A DNA stretch of 64,000 nt from Aphrophora alni (GCA_963513935.1 OY740770.1:90715301-90779300); one strand, 5' to 3'; numbered from the stretch's first letter, positions 39,201 through 50,640 are shown. Notes: a model not told the origin generated them from the letters alone. Program-made: numbers and translations.

Positions 39201-39253
39201 ACTGCATGATGCGGTAAAAAATAATGTGCGGTATCTGGAACCTGAGTAGGTAA
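36237..39253 (-). pseudogene. BEL/Pao pol: RT, RNase H, integrase, with five breaks
   Basis: Element-strand order: RT fingers from 39253 (LRVVFDGSSKTTSG); RT palm with YVDD at 38804-38793; RT thumb (GLKW, then IYDPCGFLSP); RNase H (FCDASDKGYS; LPRLELCGA; NPADCSSRG); His/Cys zinc-binding region before the integrase; integrase core with Asp (GCDYCGPF), Asp (SDCGTNF) and Glu (LWEGAVKS); and the DUF5641-type C-terminal domain (LKQWQR...LQPGDLVLI) ending at 36237. Breaks: frameshift near 39020, stop at 38711-38709, frameshift near 38400, stop at 37563-37561, frameshift near 37390. The third RNase H acidic position reads WCES where families have an Asp-Ser. The integrase segment (36237-37343, 368 codons) is still open. 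gag and protease are absent. Confidence 0.95.
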
Positions 39254-39277
39254 TTTAAACTGTAGATATACTAAACA
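39254..39277 (-). repeat. Remnant of the BEL/Pao 5' LTR, 24 bp
   Basis: Exact copy of 36017-36040 (24 of 24 bases). On the element strand it starts TGTTTAGTATATC, and its last bases TTTAAA join directly to the RT reading LPTQVPDT. The join marks a deletion running from LTR base 25 into pol. Confidence 0.92.
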
Positions 39278-39282
39278 ACCGT
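39278..39282. repeat. Target-site duplication, right copy (ACCGT)
   Basis: Identical to 35429-35433. Joining the two flanks across one copy restores a piggyBac-like frame through RRYSQADKK, confirming the insertion site. Confidence 0.9.
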
Positions 39283-39541
39283 CTTATTTTGTTTGTTCAG
39301 TAGGTTGAGGCCGTCGCAACTTGAAGCAATTGTGACAACAACGGTTTCAATCCATTTGCATACCAGAATACCATTATCTGTACAAAAGAATGATTCGTGA
39401 ATACATCTTTCCTCATCTTTTGGTTCTTTTTTATTCACTAAAGGGCAGCTTTTGTGACTACGGTCCTCCCTTGTGGTACCAAAATTACCGTACCCTAAAG
39501 CTCCAAAATACTGAAGGAGTCTAAATCAAGTAAAGGGATAT

Positions 39542-39544
<3 letters not shown>

Positions 39545-39603
<59 letters not shown>
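39545..39603. repeat. (TA)n microsatellite inside the transposase relic
   Basis: About 58 bp of TA repeat that begins exactly at the codons for Asp-Ile of the FDI motif (GATAT on the minus strand). It probably expanded from the short ATAT already present in the coding sequence. Confidence 0.95.
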
Positions 39604-39604
<1 letters not shown>

Positions 39605-39800
39605 AAAGCGATCAAATAGCCACACGGTGTGTTCATATACCATAGTTTGAAAAAAAAAATCGGATTTGCTTTACGTTTATAGTATTCCTACGCATAGTAT
39701 TGGAAACAAATTCTTGTCGGGTATCTTCCAGAGTGTCCCAGGAAAAGATCTGAATCTAATCCCGAATTACTCACATGCAGAGAAAAATTTCATTGAGGAG

Positions 39801-40559
39801 AAATTGAATTGTTAGCTTTAAAATCACCACCATTCCAAATGAAGTTTAATTTAATATTTTTCTTCCTTTTTTCGTTTTCTTTCTTGAAATCATTTTTCAA
39901 AATATCTTATATGTCATTTTTCAAATTGTCAGCACTTGCAGTTTAACCAACACATGCAATTGCGTTACATTAGATCTACCATTTATATTTTTAGGTACTT
40001 TAAAATATTACATGAATCTTTAGCGACAAACAAATTAACGTTATACTTTTATTTGTAAATAATGTACAAACGTTTTTGTCCCCAAATTTCGTATTCTTTC
40101 AATTTCAAATAACATCACAGATATGTTATATAGTATAATGTTGTGTTGCTGAAATATTTTTATATCCATTTCTTAAATTACAAATTATAGATGTGTCATT
40201 TATTTTCTAACTGATATTTTATGTTATGTTTATCCAAATGGTTTGATTCTCTACAGTGTTAGAAAAACCAAATTTCCTAAATATAGGGAAAGACTTCAAA
40301 TTCGCAAATTATTCTTTGAGAAATAATCATATCATACAGTTATTTTGCCTCACTATATATTGTATTATAAAATATAAGTGTCTAATTGTAAATAAACACT
40401 TGTAAAGTTCTCGTAATATTAAAGCAACTGTCGTTAAAAAACTATTTCAATTTATGTATAACGACATTCATTTTGCTCCTCGACATGTCTTCGTTCATGG
40501 TAAACTATTATTACATGCAATGTTAACAATTTTATTGTGCCTATAAACGATTCCAAAAC
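39801..40559. other. AT-rich non-coding DNA
   Basis: No gene recognised. The 5' part and the terminal repeat of the piggyBac-like element would be expected here but were not identifiable. Confidence 0.5.
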
Positions 40560-40730
40560 ACATCCAACCTTGTAAAACGTACTTCACCGGATAAAAATAT
40601 ATTTGAATGAATATAGCTCCTAATTTTGAAAATCTTTGTTTATGTTCGCGGATGTGTACGTGATGAAATTTGAATGGTGATGAGATTATGTCTGCTTTTA
40701 CAGCAAAGTGCACTTTCAACTAACCATGTT
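40560..40730 (+). repeat. Dispersed repeat pair, copy 2 (partner at 12.48 kb)
   Basis: Same-orientation homologue of 12500-12690 (see the shared GCTTTTACAGCAAAGTGCAC block). A minus-strand frame (40495-40719, 74 codons starting MKVHFAVK) crosses it, but the partner copy has a stop in the corresponding frame, so I do not call a gene. Confidence 0.5.
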
Positions 40731-43020
40731 AAATGAATAATTGTCTTAACTTCGTACTTAATATAGTAAACATGCTATAATTTATTTATAGAATTTATTG
40801 TACAATTCAGTGAAGGAAAAGTTACGACTAACAGACTGTTATTAATTCAAACTGAGTGAATAATCAAATCAAACAACATCAAATACATAACTTAGAATAT
40901 AGATAGTTACCTTATTTTGACTAACTGCGTTTTTCATAAATAAATATATTATAGAATCACAAATTTCGATAATTTTCTAAATAAAAATATTCATTTTTTT
41001 TCACATTTTTCTACTTAAAAGTGTTTTGTTTTTTGTTTAGTCTAAGTGAGGATTTAGTATATTGTTTGCTACATCTAAATTGTTGTAATTAAAATAGTTT
41101 TTTAGGCAAAAATCGTACCCTGTAAGATTACTTACTAAAAGGTATTGATTTAAATTGAACAAAACACACACGATTTATAAAATATGCAAAAATCTTTGAA
41201 TAATGGTTCTTATATCTATCTATTACATTTCCCTTTTTTCACAATACGTACGAAAATTGTCAAAAGCAAGCTGGACATTGATTAAAATGACTAATTGATA
41301 CATAAATATAACTCTCAAAAATTTTCCAAAAGAAATTGATCTGGTAGAATATATAACTAATTTTTATCTGTAAGTCTTGTTGATTTATTTTCTTGTTTTT
41401 ACAAGTGATTGAGATTATGTATGACAATTGTTAATTTTGTAAATAAATGTGAAAACTTAAACACAAATAGTAGATAATTGATACCGAAATTTGAAATGAA
41501 TTATTTCAATTTTAAAACAAGGAAAGTAGAATCTAATACTTTAAACCTTTCAATAATAAACATAGCTTTACATATATTATGAGTTGGTAGTGTAGTAACT
41601 TTCTTTTCATCAATAACTCGATTTAATTACTCGTATACCAAAATTTAATATATAAATTACTAACTGTAATTAATTTTTTTTCTGTAATACAATGTATGTT
41701 TTATAAATAATTCTAAATATAAATGACCTCATTATTTCCAATTAAAGGGTAAATTTGGTGTCGACATTAGTTCAATCGCTTTAAACCTCTAATGCAGTTT
41801 CTTTGCCTGTTATTGGGTTATATGATTAATTGCCTCTCCGTCGACCCATGTTACAGAAACCATAATAGACACCCATAAAATCGTAAATCATGAGATTATT
41901 CCAATTACAATCGGATAAAGTTTTGAAGGTATAATTTTATATGGATATTAACACTTGATTCATTTAATATTGATTTGTGTTTTAGCTTTGTTAATTAGTG
42001 TTCATTTTTTATACTTAACCAAAAAATATTAACACGTTATTGATTGTTCCCAGTGATATCTATATGTCTTTTGTAGTTTGATATTTGATTGACAAATTAT
42101 AAATTCTCTAAACTTCTATACCATTACTGTATAATTGAATTTAAAAAGAAATAAATAATAACTTTAATAACTTACAAGATATCAGAAAAACAAAATATAC
42201 ATTACTCATTTAAAACATTTTATTTTTAACGTTGTAGGAATGATTATTTTTTTACAGCTTTTAGGAATTAGAGTAGGTTATGAATTTGAATTATAACAGT
42301 ATTGAAGCAAATTAGAAATAATTATCACAAAAATTGCATAACACTAACGTGGAAATCACATATTGCGTATTTATTTAATAGAGAGGAATAAAGATGATAT
42401 TGTAATGGTAGATAATATGTTAAAATACCTGATATGTTTGGTCAGTTCAAGTAATTATAATTTTTAATAAAATGATAGTGCTCTTAAATCAAATCAGGAG
42501 TAATCAATACATATCAAGTATGCTTCATGCTCTTAATATAAAGTTAAAACATCACTTAAAATAACCTTTAAGTCTGCTATACATTTATTATTTTTATGAA
42601 AGTAGTTATTATTAAATTACTATCGCATATCCACTACTTTATGATGCAGGTTAAAAGAAGTTATTTAATTTGGACTGTGAGATATAGTTATAACGTTCAT
42701 TTTACGTGTGGAGTTTGGATAATATAAAGGTATCAAAAATCTACTTTATTGTAAATCATATTGTGTATAATTTTATAACATTAAATTCAATATGTTTTGC
42801 TTCTTCCTTTTTGAGTATTTGGAATAATATACAATTTACTTAAACTAGGAAATTAGTTGAATTTGGGTATAAATTTATAAAAGTTCATTGAAGTATTACA
42901 TTTTTTAAACATGGCACACCATAAATATACATCAAATAATAATAATAAAAATAATCAATAATTTAATGATTTAATTGTAACAGTAAGAATTTGTTTATTT
43001 TTAGGTTTGTTTAAATATCA
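40731..43020. other. AT-rich non-coding DNA
   Basis: No gene recognised in this stretch. Confidence 0.6.
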
Positions 43021-43027
43021 TGTGTAT

Positions 43028-43028
<1 letters not shown>

Positions 43029-43105
<77 letters not shown>

Positions 43106-43234
43106 AAAAACTAAATTTTTGTAACATTACATACTTCAATGAATTGTCTTTTTCTACTTTTAACTTACTTTGTAATTAATTGTATTGGGGGGGGTTTGAT
43201 TAAAAATTATCTAAATCTTTTTTTGGGCGTATAA

Positions 43235-43305
<71 letters not shown>
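43029..43305. repeat. Two (TA)n arrays flanking a G run
   Basis: (TA)n at about 43029-43101 and again at about 43240-43305, separated by unique sequence that contains an eight-base G run near 43186. Confidence 0.95.
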
Positions 43306-43308
<3 letters not shown>

Positions 43309-43559
43309 ATGTCAATTGTTACTTTGGAGATAGTTCCTTTTAATAAAAAACTACTAATCTATGTTTTATGTTAACTTTATGTAAATGGTTACCTTAAAAC
43401 TCAGAATCGCTAAATTTAAAAAGGTTAAATAAATTACAGTCCAAACAAAATTATCTAGATCTCTTTTTAAACATTACCATTCCTGGTTCCAAAAGCATCT
43501 ACTTAAGGTTATCATCCTTAATAATGGTAACAATATATATATATTTAAAAAAAAACAAT

Positions 43560-43735
43560 CTAAGCACTTAATTAAGTCGGTTTTTAATTAAGTAATCATT
43601 CAATGTTCGGTTTCATAAGTCATTCAGTCAACGTGTCAGTTAGGTTTTATGTCTGTGAATTAGTAATTCTGTGAATGAATCAGTCAGCGAGTAATTCAGT
43701 TAGTGAGTCAGTATTTCAGAATGTCAATTACTTTT
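43560..43735. repeat. Degenerate short tandem sequence of the CAGT/ATTCAGT type
   Basis: Repeated fragments of the kind CATTCAGTCA, GAATCAGTCAG, TAATTCAGTTAG and TGAGTCAGT are scattered with irregular spacing, mainly between 43615 and 43735. This is the pattern of an eroded minisatellite. Confidence 0.5.
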
Positions 43736-44722
43736 ACTCTAAAACGATCATAATAATTTTATTAATGCCTCAGCCTTCCAAGTATATTTCATCAAACAAT
43801 TATTCATTTAGTCAAAATCCAATATTTTGTTTATAATTTCATTCAGAACATTCATTCTACCGTGAATCATGTACTTTATTTTGAATATGTAGCTCCTTCA
43901 ATTTGGATTGTATTTATTTATCCGCTGCTTCATAATCGCTTTTTTTAGTTTACATCCTCTGTAGTTAAATTTGACTAAAGTGCTCATAAAGATTATTATT
44001 GTCATTTCTTTTTCTACAGGTGTAAATCTTATTATCTATTATTGATGTTTTAAATAGAAACACGTAAACTGTATTTTATTTTTGTATCAATATTTATTTT
44101 GTATGTAAGATCGATGGGTCTGACACATTTAGAATCAATGTACTTAACATGTGTTGAGTTTAATTATCGATTTGTTCTCTTCACACTTTCTTTCATGTCC
44201 CCCGGTGTATATCTTCTAATTTTGTTGATTGAACTGTAATTAAGTTTACCAATTTTAAATAAAGAAAATAATATTGCGTGTGTAAATTAAAGCTAGTAAT
44301 GAAAAACACACTTGTTTTCAGAATTTATTCAGTATTTTATATTAGTACATGGTATATTAGTAGTAGATATTTGTTCAAACACTATGCATTTGGGGATTAA
44401 GTCGACGTACAAACACACTAACAATTTCCTCTAACCACTACGTCAAAAATATTTGAGTGTAATAATCAACGTGAATATTATATAGATCAAGAGTAACAAC
44501 TTATAACTTAACCTTATTAATTGATTAACCGACGTATTTAACGCTAATAAATAAATAAAGTAAAACGTATACTTTAATATTCTAAAATATTCTCATTATT
44601 TTCATTGAATCCAAAGAAAACGTGTTCATGGTAATTAATGCTGTAATTAAAATGGTAAAATGAAACGTAAAGAGAGCTTAAGTAGTTGTGTTAAGTAGTT
44701 TATTCTTTGAAGCGCAACGAGT

Positions 44723-44753
<31 letters not shown>

Positions 44754-45156
44754 GAATGGTTCTTACTGTGTGTAATAGTATTCAGTTTCAGCATTCCATT
44801 TCATGATTGAAAAGAATAAAGTAATAATGCAACGGTACTGGAAGCATTGCTTGGTAAATACTAGTATTTTTCTTTTTATAAAAATATAATTGTAAATATT
44901 TCCTGCATTTCATATAAATAAAAAAGATAAAAAAGGATTTATTAGTAAAATGAAATATCTAGTATGCGATATAACCACATAACCTAAAACAAAATATTGT
45001 TTATAATAATGTTTAAAATAAATGGAGTTTTATGTTAATAATAAAAGATAGTGATTACATTGATAGTTAGAAATAAAATTATTATATGGAATGAAAGGTA
45101 TTGTGAAATAATTATTTAGTTAAATAGTTATTTGGAAAATATCTCTAAGAAATTGC

Positions 45157-45158
<2 letters not shown>
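43736..45158. other. AT-rich non-coding DNA
   Basis: No gene recognised. A short (TA)n array lies at about 44727-44752. Confidence 0.6.
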
Positions 45159-45226
<68 letters not shown>

Positions 45227-45241
45227 TGTATGCGCGCGTGT
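45159..45241. repeat. (GT)n microsatellite
   Basis: Pure GT repeat to about 45223, followed by a degenerate tail that includes GCGCGCGTG. Confidence 0.97.
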
Positions 45242-45504
45242 GAAAGATAACGTGACAAACAAAATCAAAGGACGTTACGACATAAAGGAGTTAAAACCAT
45301 AATTTATTTGAATCAAGAATAAAAATAAAACAATAAAAAGTGTTAGTTAGGAATGCATAACCAAAGATTGATGAACGATTTAAACAGCTGGATGTAGATC
45401 GGTGAAAAAAAGCCTAAGTACAGAGGACAAGGAAAACAGGATATCCTCCATAACAAAAATAATTACTGTATATCAACTTCAAGCTGAACTCGTGCAAAGA
45501 CGTA

Positions 45505-45590
45505 AAGAGGGGCTAATTTTATCATAAGCTAAATATTACATTTGTTATTCAGGCTTAACTATTATGTGTGTTATAAACATAATTGCATAG
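45505..45590 (+). repeat. Short dispersed repeat with a splice-acceptor-like core, copy 1
   Basis: GCTAAATATTACAT(T/C)TGTTATTCAGG(C/T)TTAACT(A/G)TTATG is shared with 50570-50635 in the same orientation (here split by alternatives). The core TTGTTATTCAG looks like a 3' splice site, and a short open frame (LTIMCVINI) follows before a stop. It may be a duplicated exon boundary or a small repeat. Confidence 0.4.
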
Positions 45591-45738
45591 CTTGAATTTT
45601 AAAAAAAGGGAATTATATGTTTTAAAATAAAAATTAATTTGAATACAAAAATTCTAACTATCTTTTAAAATAATAAATAAGTTGATAGTATAGTTAGAAT
45701 ACAATATGAAGACGAATATTAGAATTTTTTAGGGTTTT

Positions 45739-46017
45739 TTAAATTTTTCTCAATAAATGATCCAAAACATTTATTGGTAAGTGTATTTTCATGTAGTAAG
45801 AGCAGTAAAAAAGTGTTACTAATGTACGTACTTGTAAGAATATGTTACAGATACAAGAAAATGGACTAAAATCGCATTGAAGATTATACAAATTGTCAAA
45901 TATGTATGAATCTGTAATATAATAGCTAAATAATATTATAATAGCGACAGGTCTGTACTGGTAAGATGACTTATTATCATACGATTTATGCAACTGGGAA
46001 TGGTTGCATAAAAACAA
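45739..46017 (-). other. AT-driven open frame, not called as a gene
   Basis: A 92-codon frame starting MFLCNHSQ, rich in Tyr, Ile, Leu and Cys, with two hydrophobic stretches. No family motif was recognised. Composition is what random AT-rich DNA yields. Confidence 0.3.
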
Positions 46018-46179
46018 AAGCCTGCAGGACGAAACATGTTAAAGTATAATTAGTATATACTAATTTTATTGAAAAATAAAATGTTTTAAATGAAAAGGAT
46101 TGAGCAAGATATAATAAAAGAAATATATTAAATTTAATTTAATAGAGGACTTAGGAAAAGATTTAAAAAGTGAAATCGT

Positions 46180-46791
46180 CGTTCGGAAGAACAAAAAATA
46201 CATTGTTCTTTGATAGGTTTTAACAACAACAAAGTGAAACTAGGCCGTAGAACATTATTGGTTGCATAAGCTCAGTGTAGTTGTGTTTCATCTTTTCTAG
46301 TCTCAATCGTTTTTACCTCGACTCTTTTAATGTCATTAACAATCAATTCACTTTTTCTATATTGGGACTCAGGTGTGAATTCCAGTTTGATTTGGTGTCA
46401 AGTACCAAGAGTAAACATTTAAACTCTTTCTATCATGGAAGTGTCTCCTCATAAAGTTTGATATTACTCAGGGTTGGAATGATCCTCTTTCTTGTTAATG
46501 AAATCAGTGTTATTTTAAGTGAGATTACTAGCCTTCAACTATAATAAAATCAATTCCAGAGATTCACAATTGTATTGCCATATATTCGTTGGAAAGCATC
46601 TAGAAATAGTTCACATATCCCTGGGAAAAGTATCCCTCGAATGATAGAAGATCAAGAAGTGTATAAGCTACCAGGCACGACATAACTAGAGACTCTCTTG
46701 TAGACAACTCTGTGTGACCTCAGCCTCTAGCTTGTCTCTTATGACTTTAGCACCAGCTATGTTTACGGTTATCCAGTCCATACCAAATCAC
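46180..46791. other. Mixed-composition segment downstream of the receptor-like frame
   Basis: On the minus strand there are several short, coding-like open pieces, for example one containing AGAKVIRDKLEAEVTQ (about 46765-46700) and one containing IIRGILFPGICELF (about 46640-46600). Each is terminated by stops. They could be relics of another receptor-like copy, but no family could be fixed. Confidence 0.25.
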
Positions 46792-46992
46792 TCACTGTTG
46801 TGTTAAGACCGTGATATAAGTCGTTACTAATCCAATAGAGTAGTAATTTTCAAAACCTCCTTCGATATAAGCAAATACTCCGAGAGCATATCCCATGATA
46901 GTTACTGTATTTTTGAAATTGACTTTGTATTGCACGTTTGCAATCACTACATAACTGATAGGGATGTTAACTTGGATATTGTAATGAATATT
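46792..46992 (-). pseudogene. Possible gustatory-receptor C-terminal fragment
   Basis: A 66-codon open frame without an ATG start, ending at a stop at 46794-46792. The product is hydrophobic and ends GVFAYIEGGFENYYS, then IGLVTTYITVLTQQ and stop. Insect gustatory receptors end with a seventh transmembrane helix carrying the motif TYhhhhhQF just before the stop, usually 18-20 residues after a G-x-F. The spacing and the stop fit, but the final Phe is Gln here. A splice-donor-like CAGTGAGTG overlaps the stop. Upstream receptor-like sequence lies at 47.74-47.97 kb on the same strand. No intact intermediate exons were found, so I treat it as a fragment. Confidence 0.3.
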
Positions 46993-47739
46993 TCACATAA
47001 ATATTATGTGATTTCCAACAAATATGTACGTATTACATGTGAATAATAAATATACACAATCATATTGAATTATAATATTTTTCTTTTTGTAATTGGTAAG
47101 ATTCTTTGAAAAATAAACAGTTAACATTCACATATATAAAATAGAGTACGCACAGGTCTGTTTTATTATATAAAGATATATAAACTGTTTAAACAAAGAG
47201 TTTGAAAAGTGTACACGTTAATTTTACGTATGACTAAAACTAAAGATAACAAGAATTTCTCATTCTTATAATATAAAATACACTTAAAATCCAAAGATAT
47301 TCATAAAATTGGGTAAAATATTCAATAGCTATATACTCAACTGGATATAATTTTGTGTTTTGATATAGTATGATCTAGTGATCAGTAAATTATTAAACTG
47401 AGACATAACCATTTACTATATGTAGTAATGCATGATTAAATTAATTAAAAACATTGTCAGATCATTAGAATAGTAATTGGTTTAGCACGTAATATTTTGT
47501 CAGAACAGATATATTAACCCATTCAGACCTAAATTATTTCTACCAGGGAACAAAATTTCGACGAAACACGTTTTTTGGGGTCCGAAAAGTTGTAATGTTG
47601 TGATTTATAAATATTTTAAGTGTAAATTATGTAGTAATTTATATATTCAGGCATCATTAACATGTTTGTGTTAAAGTAAAATATGACTATCAAAATCCAG
47701 TGAGGTCACAGGTCATAAATCTGAAATTTGTTCAGAGAT
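46993..47739. other. AT-rich DNA between two receptor-like fragments
   Basis: No open frame of note. If the two fragments belonged to one gene, this would hold its introns and lost central exons. Confidence 0.4.
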
Positions 47740-47972
47740 AATTTGAGAAATAACACATTAGGACATAAACTCTCTCCCAACAACCAGAAGAGGAAGATAA
47801 ATGTTTGTCTATAAAATCCACTTTAGTCCACACAATTTGTGCAGACAGTGATATTTCTTCGTTATTTCTACAAAGGACAAAACTCAATACTTCTGCGAGA
47901 TTGCCAAGATATTCCAGTTTAGGAGAAGGTTTTATCTTATATACCTTTGATTTGTTGTTGAATGGATATATT
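47740..47972 (-). pseudogene. Possible gustatory-receptor N-proximal fragment
   Basis: A minus-strand open frame of about 76 codons without an ATG, from about 47972 down to a stop near 47742. It begins RGIYPFNNKSKVYKIK, contains SFVLCRNNEEISL and KVDFIDKHL, and ends in a hydrophobic VYVLMCYFSNYL. In insect gustatory receptors a Gly-hydrophobic-x-Pro-Phe motif lies near the N-terminus, and a segment with Asn...Ile...Val-Asp...Leu follows the second membrane helix. Both have counterparts here, but the expected two helices between them are missing. A homologous, more decayed copy lies at 8138-8400 on the plus strand. Conservation of the frame between copies supports coding origin. The family name is tentative. 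Confidence 0.35.
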
Positions 47973-50569
47973 CCTCGTCATGTTTTACTATCATAATATG
48001 TAGAAAGTAATTCTATTTTTGAGAATAATAAAGACGCATTTTATTGTTTCTTGAAATATGCAGAAAATGTTTATAGGAATTGACAAAATTTACATTTGTA
48101 ATATAGGGTTATATATTTGTTTCTAATATTTACAGTTTATAATTGTGTTCTTTTAAAATTACAATTGCTTTCATAAATTTAGACGTCTACTATATTAACG
48201 ATCCACATGCATCTGTAACACTGACAATCTTCATAGGTCATATATTACATATTTTTAAAGAAATAATTAAACTAAAATAAATAACCACCATATTGGGTGT
48301 TTTGACTTATAATAATTTCACTTTGATGAATTAATTATATGTTTTGATACTACTCGCAGTGTTCGGAAGTTACGTAAACCTTTAGAACATATTTTGTCAA
48401 ACGAAAAATAAAATATAACATATAAGCACGTGGTAAATTATTCTAAAGTATGTTACAATTATTGAACATTGGAAGTTACTCCTTTCGATCAAATAAATAT
48501 TTCATACGCTCTTCTTTCCTCTGTACAGTATATTAGTAGTAGTACATTTTGATCACGAATTTCAGTACAACCTGTGAAAAAATAGATGGAAATAGCAGGC
48601 AAATGATTATTTCGTAAACAAAAGGTGATTATTAGTATACAACTTTAGAATACGACTATTGTTCCTCGTTGTTTTAATTGATTAATTGTTAGTAATTAAT
48701 AAATAAATATTCAAATACACAAATATATTACTCATATAATATTTATTTGGATTGCCAGAATCACACTAGTTCTTACACAAGTGATAAGATACCTATACAT
48801 TTTGAAGTATGAATTACATTGCAACCGTATTTACTAATGTCATTTAAATTTTATAATAAAATTTATGTTATTTATATATCCATTATATTTATTTAATAAA
48901 GTATATAAACCAAGGAAAAACATACTTAGTAAAGTTAATAGATTCAAGTTAATTAATAAAGACTCCAGTAACATGTATAGGATGTAAAAATATAAATTAT
49001 TTTTAGAAATAAAGTATTTCATTTACTGCTATCTTATGACTATCATGTTGAACAGATATAGTTATAAATTTAGGCTTTGTTATCTAATTACGTGTACAAT
49101 ACAAGTAATTTCAAAATAAACTATTATAATAAATAAATTCCTTATCATTCATAACTTATAATTTATATGCTTCATTTGAATAATAAATAAATATGTGTTT
49201 TTGAAAATATCCAATTTAAAAATATTTTATTATACAGAGAACCTTGATGAATATTTGAATTAGGAATTTCTCTGAAAAGTGTGGAATGTAAAAAGCGCAA
49301 GAAGTCATACAGACACTTTGTGTTGACTGATGAATTTGGAGATTAGCCAGATATATATTATTAAAAATATGTATCTAAGAAGACTTATCTCATATTTAGC
49401 GATAATGTTAGCTAAAGGAAATAGATCTTCTGTGTTAAAATTATTTATTATGTACGTTCTAATTTATAGTATGGAATTTTTGACTAATTAGCATATTTAT
49501 GTGTTATAGTCAAACCCGCTTTCTGTTGAATGAAATAAAAGTAGTCATGTGTTTTATTCATCATTTTATTCATAACTGTGTTTCTCGAACCGTGCTGACA
49601 AATTAAATTTGAATAAAACGCCATATATTATTTACCATTTTAAAAGTTGAAATATTTGTACAGTGTAAATTCGCATATAATATGTAAATTACAAATAACA
49701 TTTACATTTTTTCGAACCCATGGGGAATAAATTGTGAGATATAAACTTAAGAAGTGTTTCCTGATTTTACATTTATATCAAAACACAATTTGTGTTACAA
49801 AAACTGTTTATGTATTGTACACTATGATCAATGTGAATTGTACCGTTGTAACAGCTTATATCTATGCTATTGTAAACAAGTCAATATACCGTAAAAAAAT
49901 ATAAGATAATTAAATTAAAATATTCATCAGAGAGAATAAGTTTTATAACAATTATGATTAGACGAGGAAATTATTTTAAGTTATTCTGTTATAATGGGTA
50001 GCTACTGTATTCTCTATTATCTTATCATAATAGTGTATTTAAGTATATTATGAAATTGGTGGAGGTTTTATAAAATATAAACTTTTTTGTTGAGTGTTAC
50101 TAAACATTAAAGCTAAATATAACATATAACGTTGACGTTTTAATACATTAGATCAGTTAGTTTTAAGACATGTGTTGGATGTTAAATGTTCTGCACCTCT
50201 TTTACACTTGCGCTTTTTGCACACAAACAGCTGAAACGATTTTCACAACTCCTGAGTTACAATAATAGAAATGTCGTAAATTGATACTTTTTAACTTAAA
50301 ACATTTTAAACTATGTTTAATTTAATTGAGGTTATTAAGTATACATAAATGACTTTAAATAAAATACCTAAAAAACTATATCAGCTAAGCAATAAAATAA
50401 AAGAAATTTTATCAACCTGTTCAAATTGATATTCTCGTTTTAGTAATTATATTTTACATGTGTACGTGTTACTAGAAACACGTTTGAAATCACAAAGCTA
50501 ACTTTACGTTGTATTAATTTATATCCTTGCTATGTAATCCATTTTGAGCTTACACCATAAAAATACCAG
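47973..50569. other. AT-rich non-coding DNA
   Basis: No gene recognised. The minus-strand frame at 48840-49022 is AT-driven. Confidence 0.6.
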
Positions 50570-50640
50570 TTCATTTTAGCTAAATATTACATCTGTTATT
50601 CAGGTTTAACTGTTATGCTTGTTTATAACTATGAAAGTAA
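50570..50640 (+). repeat. Short dispersed repeat with a splice-acceptor-like core, copy 2
   Basis: Same-orientation homologue of 45525-45590. In this copy CTGTTATTCAG is followed by an open stretch (LTVMLVYNYESK) before a stop. About 85% identical over 45 bp by eye. Confidence 0.4.

Larger units (their letters stand above)
35434..39277 (-). mobile_element. Truncated BEL/Pao LTR retrotransposon
   Basis: A 3844-bp element inserted in minus orientation within a piggyBac-like transposase relic. Both outer ends are precisely defined: TGTTT at 35434, AAACA at 39277, each next to ACCGT. In element order it consists of the first 24 bp of the 5' LTR (39277-39254), pol from inside the reverse transcriptase to the end of integrase (39253-36237), a short 3' untranslated region, a polypurine tract (GTCGGGGGTA, ending at 36041) and a full 3' LTR (36040-35434). 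The rest of the 5' LTR, the primer-binding site, gag, protease and the start of RT are missing. Confidence 0.95.
39278..39800 (-). pseudogene. piggyBac-like transposase relic, central part
   Basis: Half of the transposase upstream of the BEL insertion. Reading from about 39660 down: a KLWYMNTPCGYLIAFD block (39652-39604), corresponding to the family's KPIRFG-x-K-x-W...GY-x-x-x-F-D-x-Y; then a (TA)n array; then GTTREDRSHKSCPL (about 39485-39440), the GT-x-R-x-NR segment; and DNGILVCKWIE followed by VVTIASSCDG (about 39385-39320). piggyBac transposases cut and paste at TTAA through a three-Asp catalytic core. The catalytic residues could not be located with confidence. Upstream of 39660 the match fades into NVKQIRF and then unclear sequence. 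Several frameshifts are present. Confidence 0.8.

Noticed and set aside
40495..40719. 74-codon minus-strand frame
   Set aside because: It overlaps a dispersed repeat whose partner at 12.5 kb has stops in the same frame.
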